The position numbers were made by a program, and so were the translations under genes. Source: Verrucomicrobiota bacterium (GTDB taxonomy: Bacteria; Verrucomicrobiota; Verrucomicrobiia; Verrucomicrobiales; DEV007). Taken from it: a stretch of DNA of 20,777 nt. The stretch is from positions 1-20,777 of the forward strand of contig JAHDCN010000006.1 in the NCBI GenBank assembly GCA_020629815.1. Reading direction: 5' to 3'. Below, piece after piece: positions 1 through 9,000 of the stretch. Below the pieces are notes generated by a model, which made no database searches, was not told the origin of the DNA, and saw only the letters and a program-made list of their open reading frames with translations. Numbering within the stretch: position 1 is the stretch's first letter; each line of letters starts with the position of its first letter.

Positions 1-1263
1 ATCCCACTCGGGAGAGGGAAGGCGAACTCCGAGTCTCAGATTGCCTTCCGGGGATACCTGCCAATGCGGGTAGCCTACCTTGTAGCTGTCAGTTAGAAGA
101 ATGGACTGATTGCGATCGGTGTGAGAATCGATGCGGACCCATGCGGAGAAAGTCATGGCCTGAAACTCACCGGGAATCTCAAGCCGAACCCGGTCGGCGG
201 GACTGTTGAATTCCAGAGCGCTTTTTCCGGAAAACCTTCCTGGGCTCCAATTCGCGCTGACAATGGCACCATGATGTCCTCCTGGTCCTTGATCAATCAG
301 CGTTCGGCTTCTGGCTTCGAAGTCGTAGTGGGCCACAAGCTCTGGGTGCTTCGTGACCGAATCATTCCAGCTTTCCCAGCTCTTTTTCTTCTGCCGGGAA
401 TTCGAGTCGATTTGCTTGTGAAGTTCCTGAAAGGAAAGGAATCCTTCTGGGCTGAGGTTAATTGATTCAGTTTCTCCTGTTTCGGAAAAGGCAAGGCCTG
501 CGCCTCCCAGCAACTTGTGCAGGGGCTTGTCAGTTTGTTTGTCCGGAGAAAACAATTCCACTTCGCCGTCAAAGACCTGCACGCTGGAGGTGCCGTTAGC
601 TGCGACTTCAACGCCGAATTCGGTTCCGAGGTCAATCAGGTCAAACTGAGGGGCTTTTAGTTTAAAGCCCCTTGCCTGAGGCGGAACGAAAGCCCGAACC
701 TTGCCGCTGCGGCAATACACTTCGTGAGTAGAGATAAGGTCAAAAGTTACCGGAGCGGAGAGCAGAAGTTGTGTGCCATCGAAACATTCCAACAAAGCGC
801 TCCCTTGAGTCAGCGAATACGGGCCTGGCGAGAGAATCGAATTTTTCTGCAATTGACCATCTTCAGACCAGACGGAATTTACCGTTTCACGAATCACGGC
901 TACTCCGTCGTCAACGGCTGCTGCGATTTCCTTTTCGATTTGTGCTGTCGATTTGGGAGTAAACCTGCCAAGAAACAATCCAAACAGAAACAGCAATGCC
1001 GCTGTAGGAAGCAGAATTCTGAGCGAGAGCAGAGCCGGCTTTTTCGCAACCACCGGCTGCGGCGTCCATTTCTCTCCAAGATCGAGAAGGGTTTCTGCTT
1101 CCTGATGCAGATTTGCGTCCATGGCCAGAAAGGTTCGGGCCTGGGCGCGGAATTCCTCTGATTCAAGCAGCGCTGCTTCGAGTTGGGCAAAGTCTTCCGG
1201 TGAAATCGATTGGTCACAATACGATTCCAGCCATTTCATTCGTTCGGGAGGGAGGGAACTCAT
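1..1263 (-). CDS. FecR-domain transmembrane protein with LamG domain (probable anti-sigma/sensor), 3' end outside window
   Basis: 421 codons are visible and the frame is still open at the left edge, so the C-terminus is missing. Start ATG at 1263-1261 overlaps the sigma-factor stop (ATGA). Residues 1-45 (MSSLPPERMKWLESYCDQSI...) are the short acidic N-terminal segment usual in PVC FecR proteins. Residues 83-99 (ILLPTAALLFLFGLFLG) form a single membrane segment. A FecR domain spans about 150-235, with the hallmark IDLGTEFGVEV at 209-219 and VFDGEVEL shortly after. A LamG/concanavalin-like domain begins near residue 310 (VAHYDFEA...GPGGHHGA...). Family knowledge: FecR proteins bind and control an ECF sigma factor through the cytoplasmic part and sense a signal outside; LamG usually binds glycans. 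The role as partner of the adjacent sigma factor is inferred from the overlap. The ligand is unknown. Confidence 0.93.
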   Translation of the reverse strand, partial: MSSLPPERMKWLESYCDQSISPEDFAQLEAALLESEEFRAQARTFLAMDANLHQEAETLLDLGEKWTPQPVVAKKPALLSLRILLPTAALLFLFGLFLGRFTPKSTAQIEKEIAAAVDDGVAVIRETVNSVWSEDGQLQKNSILSPGPYSLTQGSALLECFDGTQLLLSAPVTFDLISTHEVYCRSGKVRAFVPPQARGFKLKAPQFDLIDLGTEFGVEVAANGTSSVQVFDGEVELFSPDKQTDKPLHKLLGGAGLAFSETGETESINLSPEGFLSFQELHKQIDSNSRQKKKSWESWNDSVTKHPELVAHYDFEARSRTLIDQGPGGHHGAIVSANWSPGRFSGKSALEFNSPADRVRLEIPGEFQAMTFSAWVRIDSHTDRNQSILLTDSYKVGYPHWQVSPEGNLRLGVRLPSPEWD

Positions 1264-1790
1264 GTCGCTTTCAGGGTTTGGTTGATACAATCGAACAGGA
1301 CTTTTCGAATCCTGTTTGTTCGCATATAGATTGTGCCGGGATTAACCCCGGCTTTTTCTGCCTCTTCTTTTACACTGAGGCCGGGTGTATAGGAAATCAT
1401 AATCCAGCGTCGTTGTTTTTCGGACAGCTTGGCGAGGCATTTTTCCAAAGCCCGGTATTCTTGCTTACGGCTATTGGTTTCAGTCATGCCTTCTTCGGCC
1501 ATCAGCTCAATCAGCTCATCGGAAAAGCAAAGCCGATCTCTGGCCTTGTTTCTGCGGTAGCTGAGTGCCTTGAAACGGGCGATGGTGCAAACCCAGCTTA
1601 GGAAAGAGCTGCCCTGTTCAAAGTCTTCGAACTTTTTCCAGGCAGTGAGGGCGACTTCCTGCACAACTTCGTCCGCATCGTGCCAGCCGGGGACCAGCGA
1701 GCGCACGAATCCCCGAAGAGCCGGTTCGCTGGCAGTAAACAGCTCCACAAAGCTCTCGTATTCGGAATCGGTGGCCTTTTGGTCACTCAT
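1260..1790 (-). CDS. ECF-family RNA polymerase sigma factor (PVC type)
   Basis: 176 residues, normal for an ECF sigma factor. Region 2 covers about residues 12-85: the segment GWHDADEVVQEVALTAWKKF (40-59) is the DAEDVVQE-type core-binding helix, followed by SFLSWVCTIARFKALSYRR, the region 2.3-2.4 DNA-melting and -10-recognition helix. Region 4 covers about 110-170: LAKLSEKQRRWIMISYTPGL, then LSVKEEAEKAGVNPGTIYMR, a helix-turn-helix for the -35 element. The overall look matches the Rhodopirellula/Verrucomicrobium subfamily of ECF factors. Start ATG is 1790-1788, with AGGGAA on the minus strand (1808-1803) 12 bases upstream, a rather distant ribosome site. The stop TGA (1262-1260) lies inside the ATG of the FecR gene, so translation is probably coupled. 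The target promoters cannot be told from this window. Confidence 0.95.
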   Translation of the reverse strand: MSDQKATDSEYESFVELFTASEPALRGFVRSLVPGWHDADEVVQEVALTAWKKFEDFEQGSSFLSWVCTIARFKALSYRRNKARDRLCFSDELIELMAEEGMTETNSRKQEYRALEKCLAKLSEKQRRWIMISYTPGLSVKEEAEKAGVNPGTIYMRTNRIRKVLFDCINQTLKAT

Positions 1791-1924
1791 ACAACCGTAA
1801 TATTCCCTAAAGCTGTAGTTTCTAACGGGTTTTTTCTCTTTTTTGGAAAAAGATCACTTTTCTGTGAAAAATATGTGAGAATCGGAATCGGCTGGGAATT
1901 ACAGGGAAACGTTCATCTCTTGTT
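1791..1924. promoter_or_regulatory. Divergent intergenic region between sigma-factor operon and PAS-AraC gene
   Basis: 134 bases with no gene. It must carry promoters for both directions. A T-rich stretch lies at 1829-1846 and an A/T-rich stretch at 1866-1874. I see no convincing -35/-10 pair at the right spacing on either strand, so no promoter is placed. ACAGGGAAA (1901-1909) is the only purine-rich site before the plus-strand gene, but it is 17 bases or more from the TTG start. Confidence 0.5.
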
Positions 1925-2680
1925 TTGAATTTACCTTCAAAAGCCGAAGAATTTTTCCGTGCGGTGCCTGACTGTGAAGCGCTCTTGGGCCTGTTCAATC
2001 ATTTGCCGGATGTCGTTCTGTTTGTAAAAGATCTGGAGCGCCGATTGGTTTACGGGAACGGACAGCTTCTGGAAAAGCTGAAGTTATCCTCATTATCCGA
2101 ACTGGTGGGAACCAGAGACGAGGAATATTTTCCCGCCGAGATTTGTGAGTCCTTTCGTCAGGACGACGAGGAGGTCCTGAAACAGGGAAACTCGATAGTC
2201 GATCATCTGGAACTCGCTTTTGATGGCGACCACGCGATTGACTGGTATGTCACCACCAAGCTTCCGGCCCGCGATGCGAATGGCAAGGTTAAAGGGCTGG
2301 TTGGGATTACCCGCAGTTGTGCGGACCCGGATTTGATTGCCCGGTTATCTTCAGACCGCGGCCTGCAGCGTTTGATGCAGTGGCTCCGCGAAAATTCTGA
2401 TCGAAGAGTTTCCATTGATGAAATGGCGCAGATGGCGAGCATGGCCGTATCCGAACTCCGGGACAAGACGAAGGCTACTTTGGGCATAACTCCACGAGAG
2501 TTGGAGATCGGTTCGCGAATTAAACTGGCTGGTGATGCCTTGAGAGAAACCCAAACGAGCATTGCTGATCTGGCGATTCGCTTCGGTTTCTACGACCAGA
2601 GTGCCTTTACTAATCAGTTCAAGAAACGAACTGGAATTACTCCCCGGGAATACCGGCACGGCCGCAGGGTTGAGAATTAG
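1925..2680 (+). CDS. PAS domain / AraC-family transcriptional regulator
   Basis: 251 residues. An N-terminal PAS domain covers about residues 20-133: LFNHLPDVVLFVKDLERRLV, then LLEKLKLSSLSELVGTRDEE, and GLVGITRS as the last strand. A C-terminal AraC-type DNA-binding domain with two helix-turn-helix units covers about 146-248: VSIDEMAQMASMAVSEL as the first, and TSIADLAIRFGFYDQSAFTN then QFKKRTGITPREYR as the second, which is the AraC signature. It is a soluble cytoplasmic regulator and the PAS part should bind a small ligand or mediate dimerisation. The start is TTG at 1925, because an in-frame stop (TGA 1865-1867) lies upstream and no ATG or GTG intervenes; GTG at 1964 (residue 14) is an alternative, so the exact start is uncertain. 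It reads toward the giant gene 191 bases downstream. Regulation of that gene is possible but not shown. Confidence 0.92.
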   Translation: MNLPSKAEEFFRAVPDCEALLGLFNHLPDVVLFVKDLERRLVYGNGQLLEKLKLSSLSELVGTRDEEYFPAEICESFRQDDEEVLKQGNSIVDHLELAFDGDHAIDWYVTTKLPARDANGKVKGLVGITRSCADPDLIARLSSDRGLQRLMQWLRENSDRRVSIDEMAQMASMAVSELRDKTKATLGITPRELEIGSRIKLAGDALRETQTSIADLAIRFGFYDQSAFTNQFKKRTGITPREYRHGRRVEN

Positions 2681-2871
2681 CTCAAAGTTGATTCGAAAGT
2701 TCGCAAGAATCTTACAAGAAATTCGAGCTGAAGTTCCAAGAATTGCAGCCCCTAATCTGCTCCAATTTACGATGGAAGATTCTGATCCTAGTTCCCAGTG
2801 ACAATTTCGCCCCCGAATCATTTTTTCCAAGGATACCCCCTCCCATTTTGACCACATCCTCCCTTTAGTTG
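2681..2871 (+). other. Intergenic gap upstream of giant surface-protein gene
   Basis: 191 bases with no supported gene. I see no strong hairpin followed by a T-run, so no terminator for the upstream gene can be placed. No good Shine-Dalgarno sequence lies in the 20 bases before the ATG at 2872 (the bases there are ACATCCTCCCTTTAGTTG). An AAGGA lies at 2828-2832, too far away to serve that start. A promoter for the giant gene may lie here but I cannot identify one. Confidence 0.45.
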
Positions 2872-3060
2872 ATGCAAAATTATTCGAAATCCGAAGTTCG
2901 TAAGAATTGGTATTTCCAGCGTTCGCGTATGCGTGCGAATCGCAAGTGGCTGGAACGTCTGCTGCGAAAACGAGGCAATCGACGTGCTGAAAAGCGCGCC
3001 CTGCAAATGGAGGCTCTGGAGCCCCGCGTGCTGTTTTCCGGTGCTCCCGTTCCGGAGGTC
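2872..3060 (+). other. Basic N-terminus with LEPR-XLL-like motif
   Basis: Residues 1-63 of the giant protein. Sixteen of the first 42 residues are Lys or Arg, with Trp/Tyr/Phe interspersed (for example RKNWYFQRSR and RKWLERLLRKRGNRR). There is no hydrophobic core of a classical Sec signal peptide. MEALEPRVLFSGAP follows at residues 46-59. The LEPR-x-L-[LF] motif, preceded by a basic stretch, is known at the N-terminus of very large predicted extracellular proteins in Planctomycetota, Verrucomicrobiota and some Proteobacteria. Its exact export role is not known to me. Confidence 0.8.
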
Positions 3061-6000
3061 ACGGTCGATATGGGCCAGCCGCAGGAGAACTTTGCCGCGT
3101 TGGTTCCTCTTCCGCCGGATCCGGCAACGGGAAATGAAGAAGGAGGGCAACCGGGTGTGGCCGGCGTAGGCGACGAGGAAATGATTGGTGAACACGTAGA
3201 TTTCACCATCACGTTCAACAACGACGGGGACTCAACGGGCTATGCTCCGTACATCGATTTTACGATGGATGCCGGGCTGACATTTGCGAGTTCCGGGGTC
3301 GATCCGGATACAGGTTCGCCTATTTTTGATGCTGATGTGGCGACCTTGAAGGGAACCGAGATTGGCTCGGAGATTCAGGCGGTAGCCCAGGTGTTTGATA
3401 TCGATGCGGCGATTCTGGAGCTGCAGGCCGAAGCGGATGCATGGCTCACTGATCTTAACGGGGGAGTGCCTTCCGTATATGACTTTACCCAAACATTTAA
3501 TACCGGGACCCCCAACGATCCGGCGAATTTGACTTTTAATGCGGACCTGAAAGCATCCTACGATGTACTGCAAAATCTGAAACTTGGTCTGACTACTACA
3601 GCAACTCCGGTTTTTGGTCAGGTTCCGGATCCAAATAATCCCGGGACGCCGCTGGAGAATCGCCTGCAGTATTTTGATACAACTTCGACAGATCCGATCC
3701 TTACTCCGGAAGGCAATCCGGTTGGTCCACAGGATAAGTTCTGGATTCGCCCCTACACGACGATTGACGTGACTTCTCTGCACCAGCAGCAGGATTTGGA
3801 TCGTCTTTTCCGCCTGCGGGTGGATCATCCAATCACGGAAAATAGTCTTCCGGTGTCTGGATCTGGCGGGGCCCCTGACAAGATTCTTACCAATGACCTT
3901 GGCCATGGTGATGTCTATTACACGCTGGCATTGCCTTTCGGCAGCTACACGACCGGGCAGCCTGTATCGATCATTGAGTTTGAAGCACGCATCGATCCTG
4001 ATCGGGGTGCTCAGGTGTTTTACGATGACGATGGTTCTCCGCGTTCAGACTTCGAGCTAGGAGTCGATTCAATTGGTGCCTTTGCCTTTGGCTGTGATCC
4101 TTTTGATAATCCGGATGAAGATCCGATTATCGCGGGAACTGCGAGCGGGGACAGTGTCGTTCCGCAAGTGGTCGAGTTGGTCAAGCACGGCCCCAAAGAA
4201 GCGGTGAAGTTGGGACCTTCGTTTCCCAATTTGTATTCTTTGTATGTCGATGTGGCAGCTGGCGAAACGTTGGAGGACTTGCGAATCGAAGACGTGATTC
4301 CCGATGGTCTCGTGTACGTGCCAAACTCGATTACGATTCAATATCGAAATGGTGCCACAGCGGAAGGTGTTCGTGTCGGGCAACCCGGTGGAGCTGATCC
4401 CGATGGAGGCTATACACAGGCTCAGCTGGACTCTTTTGTCGATAATGACAATCCGAATGTTCCGGGTGGGACGCTCGACATCACCTGGGATTCGTTTACT
4501 GGTGCTGACAATGTCAACGGGAACGGAGATTTTGATTCTTCTTTGGAGAACGACTTTGGAACCGGAAATGTCGGAGGAAGCCCGGACTGGGATATCTACA
4601 TTACCTATGAAGCCTACGCGCCTGAATTCAAGGCGGATGGCTCGGCGAATAGCGGTGAGGTTTCGAATGATGCGAAATTAACCGCGACCCATAACGGCCG
4701 GGATGTGATTGACGATGATACGTACGATCCTGCGGCTCATGATGACTATCGGTTGGATACCGATATGACCAGTGCCGAAATCGGTGGTGCTGGCGCAGGT
4801 AAGAATCGAACCGCAATCTACGATGAAAGCGGAAATCGTGTGACTGGAAGAGAAGCGATTCCGGGCGATATCATCGAGTATCAAATTCAGTTCACTATGT
4901 CGGATTTTCTGGCATTGGATAATCTGGTTATCGAAGACTTTCTCGGCGATGGACAGGTGTACTTTGAAGATGCCGGTCTCACCGTGGGTGGGGCGGATGG
5001 ACACCATGCGATTGAGGACGGAATCACTACTTTCCAAAGTTATATTGCGCTGCAAAGCAAAGGAATTGGAGACGACGCCGTTTTGCTCGGGTCTTTCTTT
5101 GAGGATTCCGGAGGCGATGGCGGGCTCGGACAGGTGAGAACAGTCGTTCCGTTTGGTCAGCCGAATATCACCAATGATATTGTCTTTAATGCGGTAACTG
5201 GCGAGTGGGAAGATGGCAGCGGAAATTCGATTGGGACTGATGCTCCGTTTGGTGAAGACCTCCATGGAGATGGTGGTACCGACTACATGAAGTGGGTATT
5301 CACTGGTTTCGATGAGAATGGAAATCGGACAGGTGCTCTGGTAGATGGGGATACCGATGGTGACGGTTCAGTTGAAGCTGGATTGTTCGGCTTCGGTCAG
5401 GGAGGCACTTTTCAAACAGAAGTCGATGGTGTTGATCTGACGATTGATTCCCTGGACTCGATTGACGCCAACGGCGACGGTCAAAACGATGGTCTTGATT
5501 TGGATAATGATGGCGAGGTCGATCTCTACCATTATCTGGCGGGTGGTTTGTTTGACCCTTATAACGATTCGGATGCGTCAGTAAACAATGAAACCGGGAC
5601 GGGAATTGGCCTGGATGGGGACGGCGATGATCCCGGTTTAATTAATGCGGGAGACCCGGGTGGCTACCACCGCTTCTACGATGAAATTACCATTGATGCT
5701 AATGGGGAAGTGGAAAACGGGGAGCTGCAACATGACGTTCCCGAGGTGCCGAAGTTCACAATTGTGTACTACGCGAAAGTTCAGCCAACTTATCAGTCGG
5801 AGGAACAGGGCGGAGGTGAAGGAACCGATTTGTCCGTTGATCTGACAGACCGGCTTTCAAACTATGTCAGTGTAGCCGGTACGCAGATTACTGACTTTTC
5901 CGGTGATGGTGCGGATGGAGTGAACCCGGGAGAAGACGGGATTCATGACTTGCTGGACGACGAAGGTCGACCTGTCGATGCAGACGGCAATGTGATTGCG

Positions 6001-9000
6001 GTACTACCTGTAACTTATGGAGATGAAATTGACCAGCGGCTGGATGGTGCGCACGTTGATCTGGCACCTGCATCGATAGACAAGGATGTCGTAGCGATTA
6101 ATAACGTTTCCGATGATCCTGCAGATGCGATTAGCATTTTTAACACCGAGAATGGCGGCGGTCCGGGTCTGGATCAGACAGATTTTCTTGGTGAGGGAGA
6201 TCCGGATGGATCGATTGATAATTCAAAGTTGCGGGTAGGGGACACTGTTACCTACCGTCTGACTACTACTCTGCCTTATGCCTCCGGTGAGGACATCAAG
6301 GTCGAAGACTTTCTTCCGCTTCCGGTATTTGATGTATCGACCGATTATCCACAGGGGTTGGTGCAAATCGGTAATTACGATGGCAGCACCAATGCGACGT
6401 TGCCGAACGCCTTTCTGAGTCAGGACGGCAATCCGAATGGCTCCTTTATTGAATGGGCGTATGGCCCGGCTCACGATATCGGCACGGACCGGATTCTCGA
6501 CTCATTTGGAAATCCCATCGACATCGATTTGGAGTTTGATCCAACTCCTGACCTAGGCAACGAAGATAGCCAGGCGGGGACGGTATATTTCAATACGAAC
6601 AACAATTCGATCACTTGGAATTTTGGTACGTGGAATGAGCAGGATGACGGCGACCTGAATACCAACGGAGCTGTCATTGATATTATCTTTACGGTAAAGG
6701 TAAATACTTCGCCGTTTTCTGATGGTCTGTTCCTGACCAATGAAGCCTCTCTGGAGTTTGATAACACGGATCAGGATGAAACTTCGGAATCCTCGATCAT
6801 GCCGATCGAATTGCTCGGGCCTGAACTAAATATTCGTAAAGGGATCATCGAATTGACTCCGGAAGGTGATTCCGGCGGAGCCTCTTTCTCTGGTGGTGGA
6901 GTCGGAGATGGATTGACTGCGGAAGGTCTGGATCTGGATCTGACTGCAGGTGGAGTGACCAGTGCTTTCCTGCATGGGGTTGATACTATCACCAACGAAG
7001 ACCAGTTGGACTCGTGGGCTGCCGTTATTGATAGCAATGTGGTTAACGCAGACGCTGGCGATGTGGCCACTTTCGGAATCTTTGTGGAAAATGTCGGAGG
7101 TGGTGATGCCTATGATGTGGTTATTACCGACTCGCTTTTTGATGGGCCTCTGAATACCGATAACTTTCAAACCAGCCAAACTGTGCTGGTCGATAGCGAC
7201 GCGACGGATACCGCAGGCGGGTATGATCTGAGTTCTCTGAATCTTCAGATTGCTACTGGTGATGGAGAAGTGCTTTCAGGGAGTGCGTTCCTGATCGATG
7301 GGGTTACTGAAGTGGATCTGGGAGGAGGAATTCCCGGAGGGTCAGACTTCACGCTTTTCTATACACCGGGCGAAACACAAACGATTTCGGCGGCCGGGGT
7401 GACTGTTTCGGATGGAACAACTATTCAGATTCCACCGGGAAATACCTTCCTTCCGGAATCCCTGTTCATTTCGGTGGATACGACCGGAAATGTCGTTCCC
7501 GTAGGAGACCCGGTGGAGCCTTATCACGTCACGATTCGGGACGTGGAAGTTACCAATGATGATGGTGAGTTGACCGGTTTTGGTTATCTTCAGGACCACA
7601 ATGGCGAAATTGTCGGGTTTATCGATTATCGCACTGGTCTGGCTACCTTTGGTCAGGAGTTGCAATTCGATGGGGATGGAAATGTGGTCGTCATTGCGGC
7701 GACTGGAGCAGCTGACACAGTTGCCGCCACAATTCCGAGTGGGGCTCCTGAGGGCTATCTTGGATTTGATGTCGACGAGATCACCTACACGGACGCTGCC
7801 CTTAAGGAAAATGAGTTGTTCGAGAATGAGGTGCGCAACGGAAACCTGTTTACCAATCTGGACCATACCGAGGTAGTGCCGAATACGGTGGTGCTGACGG
7901 TGAACTCCGGTACCGGTGATTTGCCTCAAGGGGTTAGTATCGAGCTGCGTGACGATGGTCAGGGCAATCTCTATGCGGTAGATCCGCTGGGTGATTTTAC
8001 GGCAGATCCTCCTTCTACTTCGCCTCCCAATGTAACGATTGGAGGCACCACTTATCCGGTCGTAGGTGTCATTGATTACGAAAGCGGTGAAGTGGATATC
8101 CGGTTGGCGATCAACTGGGATATGGATACGACTTTCAACGTGACCGACGCAATCGGTGCGACGACCAGTGAATCCGGCACGGGAACCTTGGTCAGTGGCG
8201 GAAGTAAGATGCAGGCCAGTCAGACTCTGACTGGAGCGCCGGTTCTTCCGGGAACAGTTCGAATTCTGCAGGGGCCGGATCAGGAGCTTCAAGACGCAGG
8301 AAATGGGTTTCTGGTTGATAGCAGGAACATTCCTCTCGGCACCATCGATTACACTACGGGAGAAATTGATTTTACTATTTCGTCAACGGATACCAGCTAC
8401 ACTGTGGTCTACGACGGTCTGGGAAGTCAGGCCGCCAATGCAAATAATGTGCTGACGGTTCAGGATGGAGTTCTGACCGCACCAACGGAATTGACTTTGG
8501 ATAACGATGTGATCGTTCCGGGATCCGTAAACTTCACTGATCCTGTGCATGGTAATATTACAGATGATGGCAGGGGGAACCTGCTCAACGTCGATGGAAC
8601 AATTGTAGGCACGATTACCTATGCTGCGAATCCTCTGGATGGAACTCCGGCCGGTGCCATCGCTTTTTCTGTGGTGGAAACCCTTTCGCTCTCAGCGAAC
8701 TATGCCACGGCCAATACCTTCCAGATTACGTTTGATGACTTTGCTGTCGATGGACGGGAAGGGATTATTCAGGCGGGACGTGATGAAACGGTCGTTGATG
8801 GCGGGATTCCGACAAATGAGACCGGTAGTAACGTTCTGGTGATTACCTACGATTTGGAACTCAGTGACTCCTGGCAACCTGATGAAGAGCTGACCAATGA
8901 AGTTGCCCTGGAAAGCTATTCCAACGGTGACGAAGGTGAGAATTTGATCTTCCGGGAACGCGAAACGGACATCGCGACTATTGAGGGTAGGGACGTGGAG

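Noticed and set aside
724..1601. Plus-strand open frames of 145 and 162 codons opposite the FecR and sigma genes
   Set aside because: They lie on the opposite strand of two well-supported genes and their translations show no domain.
1854..1867. Small inverted repeat TCAC-N6-GTGA in the divergent intergenic region
   Set aside because: The arms are only 4 bases and the region is A/T-rich, so it is easily chance. No second copy was found.
2690..2730. Possible terminator hairpin after the PAS-AraC gene
   Set aside because: Only a 4-base TCTT/AAGA pairing without a following T-run can be drawn.
3232..3906. 224-codon minus-strand open frame, and many other minus-strand frames through 20460
   Set aside because: They are antisense shadows of the giant gene, with similar artificial composition and no recognisable domain or ribosome site.
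7342..8292. 316-codon minus-strand open frame antisense to the giant gene
   Set aside because: It has basic, low-complexity composition with many Ile/Arg/His, as expected from reading Asp/Val/Thr-rich codons backwards. There is no motif, and the plus-strand frame has clear repeats and domains.
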